This document shows positions 1-10,827 of a stretch of 64,000 bases of DNA, one piece after another. The notes beneath the pieces are model-generated. The model ran no database searches. It saw only the letters and a program-made list of their open reading frames with translations, and was not told the DNA's origin. The position numbers and the translations under genes were made by a program. Each line of letters begins with the position of its first letter. Within the stretch, counting starts at the first letter, position 1. The stretch is from Chiridota heheva (Eukaryota; Echinodermata; Holothuroidea; Apodida; Chiridotidae): the NCBI GenBank assembly GCA_020152595.1, contig JAIGNY010001647.1, forward strand, positions 1,701,001 to 1,765,000, read 5' to 3'.

Positions 1-1363
1 GTTATATCATAAGAAAATTTGTATGGTACTTATCACGATGAAAAAGGCCATGCCATGATTGACCATCATTATGTTGCAGACTTTTCATTGTTTTACACAT
101 GGATGGTATTGTAATGTTTTTTAACTGCAATTCACCCAGGCTAATATGGCATAGCTCTTTTTCATATAGCTCCCACAAATTTTGGGATTTTTTGAACTGT
201 GAGTAAAACAAATCTCTTCTCAGTCAAGGATGGAAAAAATCATACAAGCTGAATAACTTACTGTATGCAATGAAAGAAGCATCATTAACCATTCCTGGTC
301 AGACATTCTTACATAACTGGTGAAATCTTGGGTCCAGTCAAGTCCAACAAGTGAACCTGGCAAAAATTGGGAATTTTGTATTGGACCCTTCAAACTAGTA
401 ACATTGTTTAAAGTGTGATCTAACCTTAAATAGTCATTTAAATTGATGACAACTTTCCAGAATGGATATCTTTTCCACATAGGCCTGTCCTCACTGGTAA
501 TGGAATGTGGATATAATCTTTCTCTTGATCTCCTTTTTATGAGGAAAACTTTGTGGAAGAATGTTGCTTATAAGCTTTGGTTCTTTTGAGTCATTATGTT
601 AACTAATTGCCGCCCTGCAGCAAAACATTTCCTACAACAAGCAGGCGCTTCTGAAAAGGGTTGGTTATGGGAAACCATGGAGCTATTAACTGAAAGCTCC
701 ATGGGGGATACACCTTTTCCTTAAGAAGTTTAATCATGTGATAAAAATGATAAATCATCCTGGATGAACTGAAGTAAAACTAGTCATTTAGCAATTCATG
801 GCACTTAAAATACTAAGTGCCAACTGACTTGAGACCTAGACGACCTACATGTATCTTGTTTGAAAGAGGACAAAATGAGACAGACTTGGGAAGAAATTTT
901 TTGCTATCTTTCTCTGTTCAGAAGATATTAAGTGTTAAAGATGTCATCATGACTTGTCCTTCTCCTTAAAAATTCGTTCCAGCAAATCATAACCACAAAC
1001 TTAATGTAGCAAATAATGAGACCACTTATCTTAATTAAAATAACCACACAATAAGCTATTGCTTATTTGATATTCAACACCAACTTCCACAACAGCCCAG
1101 GACCAAGTGGACAACTAGTACAATGGAGCCATTGATAAGGGAAGTTGATCTTAACTACGGTACTTGTGGTTTTCAGAATAAAGAAAATAAAGAGGAAAAG
1201 TCTGATGGACCTGCTTCTGCTTATATATTAGGTCGGGTCTGACTGTTTGAAACTTTAAGGAGCATAACAACTTAATGATTGGTGTAAGAAGCCTATTATA
1301 GTGACATCACACACTCAACTTTCTTAACAATTGTTTTTTGAGTTTTAATAAAAATCAAGTTTA
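1..1363. other. No recognisable gene; two small minus-strand open frames
   Basis: AT-rich DNA. Minus-strand open frames lie at 220-480 (86 aa) and 2-211 (69 aa). They follow one another on the same strand and could be pieces of one eroded or spliced coding region running off the left edge, but I recognise neither product and see no convincing splice sites. A 10-bp inverted pair (CCATGGAGCT / AGCTCCATGG) with a short loop sits near 676-705. The rest shows nothing I can name. Confidence 0.3.
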
Positions 1364-1602
1364 TCCCCGGTTTTCATGGCGCAAGTGGATGAGAGTACAT
1401 GACTCCCCCTGGACGGGACGCCAGTCCATCGCAGATTAACTTCCCAGCAGTGCTGGTACTTATTTTCACAGCTGAGTGGACTGAAGCAAGTAGAGTAAAG
1501 TGTCTTGCTCAAGGAAACAATGCCGCGCTCGTGACGAGAATCAAACCCAGAACCTTTCGAATACGAGCTTGACTCCTTAACCACTGAGCCACTACACCTC
1601 AA
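1364..1602 (-). mobile_element. tRNA-derived SINE, copy 1
   Basis: Read on the minus strand the element starts with a tRNA-like head. An A-box-like stretch (TGGCTCAGTGGTTAAG) is followed about 30 bases later by a B-box-like stretch (GGTTTGATTC). A non-tRNA body containing GGACTGGCGTCCCGTCC and a GGGGATAA-type 3' end follow. A second copy lies at 4086-4330 in the same orientation, so this is a dispersed family and not a tRNA gene; the CCA-side acceptor stem is absent. A 106-aa minus-strand open frame across it is incidental. Confidence 0.8.
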
Positions 1603-2554
1603 CACTGAATTGGTTACAAATAGGAGATAATTTTTCTTGTAAATAGGACTGTACGTGGTGTACATTCAAGAGTAAAATTGCTGCCTGGAAGTGTAAAATA
1701 TAAGACAATACATTAGACATATGACTTTATGAACTTTCGTGTATTTGTTATAATTAAAGAATTAAGTTATCTTATTTGTGGAGGTATCACTTCACTTATT
1801 AACTTAACTGAATTAAGTGAATTTGTTGCTAAGTGCATGGGGGAAAATCAAATTTTAAATCAATCTATTTTGAGGTCATGACTAAAAATTTTGATTATAT
1901 AATGATTGGCACACACTGCTTTTTGGGTTACCTATAGATATCCCTCCTTTACAGTGATTAAACACTCTATTTATACAGCAGGAGAACTTTCATACAATTT
2001 AAATGTATTTAACTTGGATCCATAATACAATTGCTATTAGGAAGTATTGGTTTAGAAAAACGTACTGTTGGGAAGTAATTGATACTTGGATGGTTTTGTC
2101 AGGCCTTTAAAAAGATTGTTGTCATTGAGAACTATCCTTTTTGTCCTTTTGGTATGATATTAACCGTCTGTGGTAGTCATAGTTACCTTTGTTAAGATTT
2201 GACATGATTTGCCAAAAAAGAAACAGATTAAGTGGTTTCCAATAAACATGGACTTAATTTGGAAGATCTTTAATTCAAACATTGCCAGTGGAAAAGGTTT
2301 GATGTATTTACTTTTGTGGTGCTTAAGACGATCTAAGATGGTGATTGTTTAATTATTTTCCTGTGGGAACCTTTAAATGCCTGCGAAGACTTTGCATGTA
2401 TGTTTGTGTTTGTGCTTTTAATTAAATGACCTGATGGTGGATGGTAGAAACTGTTTTTGTTTTTTTCCCTTCAAGAATTTCTCCTTGCCCTTCACCTTCA
2501 GTAAATCTGACTGAACTCTACTAGATTTCCTATTTCCTTTACTCTGTTCTTCAG
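1603..2554. other. No gene seen
   Basis: AT-rich unique-looking sequence with no long open frame and no repeat recognised within the window. Confidence 0.4.
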
Positions 2555-4060
2555 TCTCCATTTTTGGCTCCAATGCGATAGCATCAGGAAACTATACGAT
2601 CATGATGGCATATGTGTGTGTGTATGTGTGTGTGTATGTTTGTGACGCACAGCTCATAAACACGATATCTCAAGAACGATACACCAGAGTCATGTCATAT
2701 GTGGTACACAGATAGCCCATCGTCCTTAGATGTGCCCCGTTGTTTTTTTGGTGGTGATGTTGTGCATATTAATGAGTAGACGGGGCTTAAAGTTCAAATT
2801 TTAAAATGCTCATATTTTAGCAACCACATGTCTGTTTTGTTTCATATTTGGTGTAATTATGATGTTAGCTAGTGTGTACATGTTCATGGTACAAAAATGT
2901 GGAGTTTTATTAATATGCATTAGTGTATGGGACTTAACATGATTTTGTTGAAAAGAGCTTGTAAACAGTATCTCAAGAATGATACATGGGATTCAGTAAA
3001 TATGTGGTACACAGATAGCTAATGGTCTGTAGATGTGCCCTATTGTTTTTGATGGCAATGTCATGCATATTAATGAGTAGGCGGGGCTTAAATCTTAAAT
3101 TGCTTATAATTTAACAACCACCTGTCTGTTTTGTTTCATATTTGGTGTAATTATGATGTTAGCTAGTGTGTACATGTTCATGGTACAAAAATGTGGAGTT
3201 TTATTAATATGCATTAGTGTATGGGACTTAACATGATTTTGTTGAAAAGAGCTTATAAACAGTATCTCAAGAATGATACATGGGATTCAGTAAATATGTG
3301 GTACACAGATAGCCCATGGTCTGTAGATGTGCCCTATTGTTTTTGATGGCAATGTCATGCATATTAATGAATAGGCGGGGCTTAAAGTTCAAATCTTAAA
3401 TTGCTTATAATTTAACAACCACCTGTCTGTTTTGTTTCATATTTGGTGTAATTATGATGTTAGCTAGTGTGTACATGTTCATGGTACAAAAATGTGGAGT
3501 TTTATTAATATGCATTAGTGTATGGGACTTAACATGATTTTGTTGAAAAGAGCTTGTAAACAGTATCTCAAGAATGATACATGGGATTCAGTAAATATGT
3601 GGTACACAGATAGCCCATGGTCTGTAGATGTGCCCTATTGTTTTTGATGGCAATGTCATGCATATTAATGAGTAGGCGGGGCTTAAAGTTCAAATCTTAA
3701 ATTGCTTATAATTTAACAACCACCTGTCTGTTTTGTTTCATATTTGGTGTAATTATGATGTTAGCTAGTGTGTACATATTCATAGTACAAAAATGTTGAA
3801 TTTGATTAATATGCATAGTGCATGGGGCTTAACATGATTTTGTTGAAGAGAGCTTGTAAACACAGTATCTCAAGAATGATACTGGACTGCAGATGTGCTC
3901 TATTGTATTTGGCGGCAATGTATGCATAATAATGAGTAGACAAGGCATAAAGTTAAAATTTTAAAATACCCATAATTTAACAATCGCATGTCTGTTTTGT
4001 TTCATATTTAAAATGATTATATTGTTAGCAAGTGTATACATGTTGATGACATAAAAATTA
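2555..4060 (+). repeat. ~300-bp tandem satellite, locus A (about 4-5 copies)
   Basis: The block containing GATTTTGTTGAAAAGAGCTT recurs at 2941, 3235, 3536 and, slightly diverged, at 3836, giving periods of 294, 301 and 300 bp. Each unit carries ATCTCAAGAAYGATAC, GTGGTACACAGATAGC, CATATTAATGAGTAGGCGGG and TTTAACAACCACCTGTCTG. The middle copies are nearly identical; the first and last are diverged. A TG-rich lead-in (2610-2640) precedes the first unit. Frames are closed by stops, so it is non-coding. A related array lies at 54788-55920. Confidence 0.9.
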
Positions 4061-4085
4061 AAAAAAAAGCTAGGCTCATTCGAGC

Positions 4086-4330
4086 CATTAGGCTCATAGA
4101 GCTGGTGCTTATCCCCGGTTTCAATGGCACAGGCGGATGAGAGTACATAACTCCCCCTGGACAGGACACAAGTCCATCGCAGATCAACTCCCCAGCAGTG
4201 CTGGTACTCATTTAACAGGTAGAGTAAAGCGTCTTGCTCAAAGACACAATGCAGCAGTCGCGATGGGAATTAAACCCGTACCTTTCGAATGTGATCATGA
4301 CTCCCTCACCACTGAGCCATTCCACCTCTA
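4086..4330 (-). mobile_element. tRNA-derived SINE, copy 2
   Basis: Same family and orientation as the element at 1364-1602. The shared 3' part includes ATCCCCGGTTT, GAGAGTACAT and CCCCTGGAC on the + strand, and the tRNA-like head is at the high-coordinate end (ACCACTGAGCCA = inverted A box; GGAATTAAACCC = inverted B box). It has a short internal deletion after GGTACTCATTT relative to copy 1. It lies directly after the satellite array. Confidence 0.8.
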
Positions 4331-4563
4331 ATGGGATAAAAATGGTTGAATTTAATTAATTGTGAAATTTCATTCTTGTGAGAACTGAGTTATTTGGTTG
4401 TCATTGTTATTTTGAGCCCATTGTGCAATTAACTTTTTTTATACAATAGTTCAAACTTTAAATCCATATTGCGCATCGAAACCTCGACACTTTGGTTTTC
4501 TGGTTAAATGTTGTACTTCAATCTGGAGAACATTGGACCACTTTAAATAGCAAAACAGTAACT

Positions 4564-4650
4564 CGTGCACCTTAGATTTCTAACACCCCTCTTGGCACTT
4601 ACAGTATATTTGACTCTGACTGTCGCTGTGCCATTAAACAACAACAAGAA
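4564..4650 (+). mobile_element. Solo LINE 3'-end fragment
   Basis: Contains CACCTTAGATTTCTAACACC, CTTGGCAC, TTTGACTCTGACTG and GTGCCATTAAACAACAAC. The same string recurs at 9608-9690 and in part at 10150-10216. It resembles the 3' end (GTGCCGTTAAAC then CAAACAAAC) of the LINE copies at 20688-21299 and 27550-28850. Interpreted as an extremely 5'-truncated insertion. Confidence 0.6.
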
Positions 4651-5679
4651 CATGAATAAATAATTATTCCGGACTAAATTTGTTTTTTAGTGGCGCATCA
4701 GCTATATAAGACTTCAAATGTCAGAAATCTATTAATAAATCCTTTTGGGAATCTTGCTATTTTGTGATTTTGAATTGCTATTCGTTGTTTCCTGTTTTAG
4801 CATAGAAAAGGAAAAGACAGCCGAAAATTTAACCAAACAAATGATATTAAAATTTGGAGTGTATGTGTAGATGCGATCATGGAACCTGTCTCCAGATTTA
4901 TATCAACTGGGTAGATTCCCTCATGTAAAGAGTAAAAGCACATTTGTATTTTTTTAAGCACAATTAGGTCTGACTGATCAAAGTTTTGATATCCTTTTTC
5001 TTCTGATGTTTATCCAACATTTGGGATGTTTTGTGCAAAAATTGTGGAAAGCAGCTTCAAAATTATGGGAATACATGGATTTCTATACAGACATTGTGCA
5101 ACCAAGTATGCCAATGATTAAGGCCCTTCAGTTTACATGCCTACAGCTACTGTAACTTTGTGAGAATAAATTATTTGACAATTTCAAGCAGGAAAAAAAA
5201 AAATGTAAATTTATGTTTCATTGTATTCTTAATCAATCAGAATTGAAACAAATAATATGCAAGTTACAAATATTAGAAAAGATATGGATTTTTTGTACCA
5301 GCAATCCAGGGATAGTATTTTTGAGTAATGCAGGCCTTATGATTTCCATAGTGAGAGAGTTTATACTTCCTCAAGATTAACCTTTGACCTGCCAAGTATA
5401 TGTTTATTAAGATAACCTTTAAATACAACATTCTGAGCTGGAGATGAGGTGACTAGAAAATGAATAACATTTCACAACCAATTAACGGAGAAACTATTGA
5501 CATAAAACACGTTTGAGATCTTGACAGTCCAAGCCTTGTGATAGAATTGAGTAATAAATCTTTTTGTCATTTGCCTTAAGCTCACATTCATCTGCTACTT
5601 TTCATGTTTAAAAAAATAATAATAACTGATTGTGACTTATCACTGTCTAGAAAACAGCATGGTGGCAGGCTTTGTTCTC
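4651..5679. other. No gene seen
   Basis: AT-rich sequence with no convincing open frame, exon or repeat structure. Confidence 0.4.
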
Positions 5680-6078
5680 TTAAAGAAATATTTCCATTAA
5701 TATTTTCATATATATATAGAGGACTATTAAAAAAACAATTTGGTGTCAAAATAAAGTTGATATCTATTTATGATTAGGAGTTATTGCATTTCAAAGATTG
5801 CATGAGTGTATTGAAAAGTGACCTCGCAGTGTAAATTGTGATGTCAATGCAGATCCAAGATGATTCGTATGTACTTCTATTAGGCAAAAAAAAAAAATTA
5901 TTTGCCTTTATGACATCACACTGTACATTAAGAGGTCACTTTTAAATACACTTGTACAATCTTTGAAATGCAATAACGCCTAAACTGAAAAAGATATCAA
6001 CATGATTTGTACACCAAACATTTTTTGTCTCATAGTCCTCCATCATCTATATGAAAAGTTACGGGAATATTCCTTTAA
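5680..6078. mobile_element. TTAA-flanked fold-back MITE, copy A
   Basis: A long inverted repeat. The left arm runs from 5684 (GGACTATT, TTGGTGTCAAA, TTATTGCATTTCAAAGATTG, AAAAGTGACCTC) and the right arm is its reverse complement, ending at 6074, with arms of roughly 130 bp or more. TTAA stands at both ends (5680-5683, 6075-6078). The terminus is AGGAATATTCCC on the right and a diverged form on the left. It has no coding capacity. TTAA duplications with 5'-AG termini suggest Kolobok- or piggyBac-type mobilisation. Confidence 0.75.
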
Positions 6079-6446
6079 TGAGGGAGGTTTATACACATAA
6101 GATTTTGAAGGTGTTGCTTTTTTGTTGGAGGTAAGACATACAGCATTCACTGTGTAGGATGTGGTATTCTTTGTATATTTTAATGCGAGTGCATGCTCCT
6201 CCCTATTTTGGACAATCTTGCAAACCTTGGGGCAAATTAACAATCTTAAGAGGTATATGGACAGATTTTATATTCAGCAGAAAGAGATTTTATATTCAGC
6301 AGAAAGAGCTTAAAATTCTGAAAAGAATATTAGTCTTCAAATGATGTCACAAGCACCTGCAGTTGCAAACTTCGAAGAATTTGCAATATCTGTCAAAGTT
6401 GTGATGTACGAAAGAGAGGACAGCTCCAAATCTTTAAAGTTATTTT
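6079..6446. other. Spacer between two MITEs
   Basis: No gene. It contains a short local duplication of TTTATATTCAGCAGAAAGAG (near 6266-6308). Confidence 0.5.
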
Positions 6447-7022
6447 TTAAAGGAATATTCCCATGGATTTTCATTTTTTTCATATATGATAGAGAACATT
6501 TTTAGAATCAAAGTGGTGAAAAAACTATGTTAATATCTTAGTCCGTTTAAAAGTTACAAAATTTTAAATTTCTTTTGAATTTGGACAAAAGTGACTGATT
6601 GGCAACATCTGTGATGTCATAGAGACAATTTCAACCAAATGGCTTTTGTATTTCTTTAAAAATGATTTGGATTTTTTTCTCATTGTAAATGTGATGTACA
6701 CCAAGAAAAATACATAATGTTTTCTTGTAAATTATATATTCCACCCTGTCTCTCTATAATGAACCCAAAATGTTGTTTGATGTAAAAAAAGTGTGATAAA
6801 ATTTATAAGAAATACATAAGAACTGTGCTGGAATTGCCTTGACAACATCACCAAGCTGAAGGACATACTGTACGAGGTGTTTTCAAAAACAGTTCTCTAC
6901 TCTTTAAATTGTTATAACTTCTAAACGGAATAAGATATGAACATATTTTTTCACCACTTTGTTTCTACAAATATGGTTTATCATATACGAAAAAATGAAT
7001 ATCCATGGGAATATTCCTTTAA
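6447..7022. mobile_element. TTAA-flanked fold-back MITE, copy B
   Basis: Both ends read inward as TTAA-AGGAATATTCCCATGG, then a TTCATTTTTT stretch and TATATGAT. The inverted similarity continues for about 110 bp (AAAGTGGTGAAAAAA, ATATCTTA, CGTTTAAAAGTTA). TTAA is present at 6447-6450 and 7019-7022. The interior (GTGATGTCATAGAGAC and flanks) has no open frame of note. The termini match copy A, so the two are one family. Confidence 0.8.
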
Positions 7023-8440
7023 TCTCTGTCCTTAATTTCAGTGACTGAACATCACGAGACTGTTTTCTCCTGCTAAAAATATTGATTGGGGATGCAATTG
7101 GTGATTCAAACCTCTTCGTCATATCCAACCTCTCCCATTTAAATAACGTGGATTGAAAAACAATAAGTAAACATAAGGAAATTCATTGGTTTTCCCGTGT
7201 CAATGATATTTTAATAAAAATTTGTGTAACTTATTCAAATAAGGCTCTAAAATTCAAAGCATTGTAAATCATGTAAATGGTCAATCCGACTGGATTTTGA
7301 TTAACGTTTTACTATTTTCCTGGGTTTTAGCCTATTTTTTTCCAATTAAGATCAAGTTGTTGCTTCCTCTCGATTGATCTCTAAAGGATAGACCGTTGCA
7401 TTATCATGAAAGATGTCTGTAATTCGCCATTAACCTGATTGCCAGACTCTTACAGATTTAAGAGGTCCCTTGAAAGAAGTAATAACTGTTCCTTTCCATG
7501 AAGCCACAAAATTTAAGGGCTCTGTATTAAATTCACCATTAACCTGATTGTCAGACTTGTATGTTCAGTGTGACCAATGTTGGTATTTTTTAATACTTTG
7601 GAGTATTGTTTGGACCTTGCTTTAAACCCATATTTCAACCTCTTTTTGTTAGTTTGGTAATTTGTCTAGCTGATTTTCTCCTTGACTGTAATGATAAGGG
7701 GTATTTGTTGGTATTTTTTCAGCGATCATTTGGTATTTTTGTAGTCCAAAACATTGGTCACTACCATTTTGGCCCCTCTTCAGTCAATAGTCAATCTATT
7801 CTCAGGCAGTTTTTTCTTCAAACAAATCGGGTGTTATATTTGAAAATGGTCATTCTGGTAAGGTTGATTGGAAGTTAATTACATGCCAGTGGGAGATGGG
7901 CTGCTTATACTGACATGATAATGATTCTTTGAATTAGTAATGCTCACATATCCAATCACTGAACATCAACACTCATCATTGTGCTCCAAATCCTTCTCCA
8001 ACCATGCTGATCACCAAGAAAGAGGACAGCAGGTGTCATTCTTGTTATTTCTTTGCTATAAACCACCTACGAATTGAACCCATAATCTTTCACCTTTATG
8101 GTCCTGTATATGGATGTATAGAGCAAGGGCACCGGAACGGGTGGGGCAGTTGGAGCATCTGCCCCCACCAATAATTTGGCCGATCATACTTTTCTTCTTA
8201 AGCTTCCTTTGTTATGATTATTTGAAATTATGGTTTTCTTTAAATAATGCCCAATATTAAATCAAGGATTTTTAAGTGCCAAAAACCGGGAAATTGCTGG
8301 CACCAATTTTCAAAAAACTTCCCAAACAAACCCCGTGTCCTTGCCCCACCAACCTGAAACTCCTTCAGGTATCTCTGTAGGGGCAGCATTGGCTATTGCT
8401 TCAAAACTACTAAGAACCATGAAAGTACTATACCAACAAA
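7023..8440. other. No gene seen
   Basis: A 90-aa plus-strand open frame (7606-7878) is not recognised and has no supporting splice or codon signal. A G/C-richer patch near 8125-8175 (GGGCACCGGAACGGGTGGGG) and 8325-8345 looks like an interspersed-repeat fragment of the kind common in invertebrate genomes, but I cannot place its ends. Confidence 0.35.
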
Positions 8441-8585
8441 TTTCATCAAAATCAGATTTCATCAAAATCAGTTTTCATCAAAATCAGTTTTCATCAAAAT
8501 CAGTTTTCATCAAAATCAGTTTTCATCAAAATCAGTTTTCATCAAAATCAGTTTTCATCAAAATCAGTTTTCATCAAAATCAGTT
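8441..8585 (+). repeat. 16-bp tandem repeat, about 9 copies
   Basis: The unit CATCAAAATCAGTTTT repeats about nine times with almost no divergence after the first copy. It has no spacers, so it is an ordinary minisatellite and not a CRISPR array. The frame-shifting 16-bp unit gives a 96-aa open frame by chance. Confidence 0.95.
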
Positions 8586-9607
8586 CCAGAAGGGAAATTT
8601 CAAGGATTACACAGAAAAAAATTAAGCTGTTTGCCCAGTCATAAATGTATTATAAATTAAAAAATGATCAGACTTTGCTCAACAAGAATTCAAAAACTTA
8701 AATGTACTTTTTCAAAATTCAGAGACTGATGTGCTTAGATGTAAGTACTTCTATAACCAATATAGAAATTGGTATATGGCATGTTCTTTATTAAGTACAA
8801 CTTCATGTTCATATATATCTTGAACGTTATCTAATTTGATTTAAAAATTATAAAATATTTTTTTAATTGTATTTTTTTTTTTAAATGAAATATGAATTAT
8901 TAGATATAAATTATTAATTGTAAATGATTCAATGTAAAATATGAATGTAAAGATAAACAAATATAAATTAATAAATGATGAATCTTAACTTTTACAGAAA
9001 TCTTTACAAAGTTTCCCTGTGAACTCGTTTTTTTTGTTTACCACCTCTCCCTGTTGAATTTCTCTCATTAATTTGAATGTATAACTTGTATCATTCAGTT
9101 AAGCCTGTAAGTGCTGTGCTGTAAAGATTTATAGTGTCATTGGAGAGAAATATATTCAATAAATGATGTTTGGAGGCAATTTTGGTGATGCTGCCTTATG
9201 CGATTATGTTAACTTCGTTGGCATTATTTGATTGATTAGGTATACAGTGATATGCCTGCAGCACCTTATTATCAAATCTTTCTCATGTTACCAAAAAATT
9301 GCATCTTTACTTAAATCTTAATCTGTCATAAAGATAACAGCAAACAGTTGATAATTCCCTCTGAAATATTTATTATTCGAAGAATATTGTTATTAGATAC
9401 CAAACTTCATTATTTAATCAGCTGTATGAAAAATTAATATATAATAAATACTAAAAGACTTAAAGGATGATTGACATTAAATCATGATTTTCTTTTTAAA
9501 CTTAATGTGGTCACATTCTGAAATGTGGTAAATAACTTTGTAATTAATATCTTCTTTTTTTTTTTATATCTTGAACTACTGTAAAATAGGATTCATGCAT
9601 TTTTGTC
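8586..9607. other. AT-rich stretch with a diverged dispersed repeat
   Basis: 8700-8790 (TTTTTCAAAATTCAGAGACT through TATAGAAATTGGTATATG) resembles 39105-39185 (CCTTTCAAAATTCAAAAAG through TATAGAAATTGCTATATG), so part of this interval belongs to the same family as the element at 38687-39196. The remainder is extremely AT-rich with no gene. Confidence 0.45.
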
Positions 9608-9690
9608 TTGCACCTTAGATTTCTAACACCCTCTTGGCACATTTGACTCTGACTGCCGCGGTGCCGTTAAACATCAACAAACAAACATTG
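9608..9690 (+). mobile_element. Solo LINE 3'-end fragment
   Basis: CACCTTAGATTTCTAACACC, CTTGGCACATTTGACTCTGA and GTGCCGTTAAACATCAAC followed by a CAAACAAAC tail. Same family as 4564-4650 and 10150-10216. Confidence 0.65.
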
Positions 9691-10149
9691 TCAAAATAAT
9701 TTGCAATGATTGAAATGTTTTATGCTTCTATATTCCACTGGGGTTTTTTCTGTAGAGGTTGAAGATACCTTAAAGCTTGTATCAGTGATATGTAGATATA
9801 CAACTTTAAACTTCATGAATGTAATGTATTAAGGAAGAGTTCAATTCTGAGACTTTTGTTAATGAGTTTCACCTAAGGCTATTCATTTGGGTCCATCCTT
9901 TTGCATATGTTAAGCTTTTTCCCTGTTCTTTTCTTGCATTAAGTTGCATGTGCATGTAGGCCACACTTAATTATGAAATGTGAATTATTAGGCTAAATAT
10001 ACTGCCGGTACTGTACTGTACACTGTATGAACAACACAGCACTATTTTGCTCTGATTTAATGTCATGTATGATGATGAATTGGACTATCATAAACAATAC
10101 TAGTTACCATACAGTGCTAGTCTTGTGTCCTTTCCTGTCATAATCTATG

Positions 10150-10216
10150 TCCATCCTTACCACCTTTGGCACATTTGACTCTTGACTGTTGCTGTGCCGT
10201 TAAACATCAACAAACC
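10150..10216 (+). mobile_element. Solo LINE 3'-end fragment
   Basis: TTGGCACATTTGACTC, GTTGCTGTGCCGTTAAAC and ATCAACAAACC: the third short copy of this LINE 3' terminus, just left of the MITE at 10251. Confidence 0.6.
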
Positions 10217-10250
10217 AAACCTATCCTTACCAACATTATCTTATTCTATG

Positions 10251-10596
10251 TACCATATTTGATGTAATAAGCGCCCGTGTTCTCTGATAAGCGCCCACTC
10301 AACAATATCCTGACTGATAACATATCCAAAATCAATAAGTAGTGAATGCTTTTTATATATGTATTTATGCTCCATACTTTTCTTTTTTGTACGCTATTTC
10401 GAACCCCTGTTAATACGGGAAAAAATTAATGTGGGAATTACTTATGAATAGTGCCATCTTTCCCTTTGTTTCACCGAATTCGCAGGCAACTCGATTCCTG
10501 AGCATGGGCGCTTATTAGAAAGTAATTTTGCGCCTAACACGTGGTTCAATTTTATTTTTGCAAATGCCCCGGGAGCTTATATCATCGAATACGGTA
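10251..10596. mobile_element. MITE with ~30-bp terminal inverted repeats, next to a myosin exon
   Basis: The left end TACCATATTTGATG followed by TAATAAGCGCCCGTG matches the reverse complement of the right end (TACCGTATTCGATG, then ATATAAGCTCCCGGG). Internal copies of AAGCGCCC / GGGCGCTTATT repeat the subterminal motif. A TA dinucleotide at each end could be the target duplication. About 346 bp, non-coding. It ends 78 bp before the myosin exon at 10675, inside the preceding intron. Confidence 0.75.
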
Positions 10597-10674
10597 TTTT
10601 ATTTAATTTGTTTGTAAAGTTTTCCCATTATTGTGTAAATGGTAGGAATAAGTTTCCTTTTCTCTTTTCTTTAG

Positions 10675-10827
10675 ATTATAGGGATGCATTCTCCCTCTTT
10701 GACAAGAGAGGAGACGGTAAAGTGGATTCAAGCCAGGTTGGAAATATCATTCGGGCACTAGGACTTAACCCCACACAGGCTGAGATCAAAAGGATCACAC
10801 AAAGCTTTCCAGCATCAGGTGATGCAG
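10675..10827 (+). CDS. MYL6-like: Myosin essential light chain exon: first EF-hand and linker
   Basis: Acceptor TTTTCTTTAG ends at 10674; the donor GTTTGTAAAT begins at 10828, which is weaker than the other donors of this gene. 153 nt, phase 1 in and out. It encodes the N-lobe helix, the degenerate first loop [12 protein letters not shown], and [15 protein letters not shown] leading to PASGDA. An open frame starting at 10608 is only intron read-through. Confidence 0.93.

Noticed and set aside
1364..1602. A tRNA gene on the minus strand
   Set aside because: A and B boxes are present but the acceptor stem is not, and a second diverged copy with the same non-tRNA body exists; it is a SINE.
7980..8040. 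First coding exon of the myosin gene (ATGCTGATCACC...GACAGCAG before GTGTCA)
   Set aside because: It would leave phase 2, but the next exon needs phase 1, and the residues do not resemble a light-chain N-terminus.
8441..8585. CRISPR-like array
   Set aside because: Direct head-to-tail 16-bp units without spacers in animal DNA; a minisatellite.
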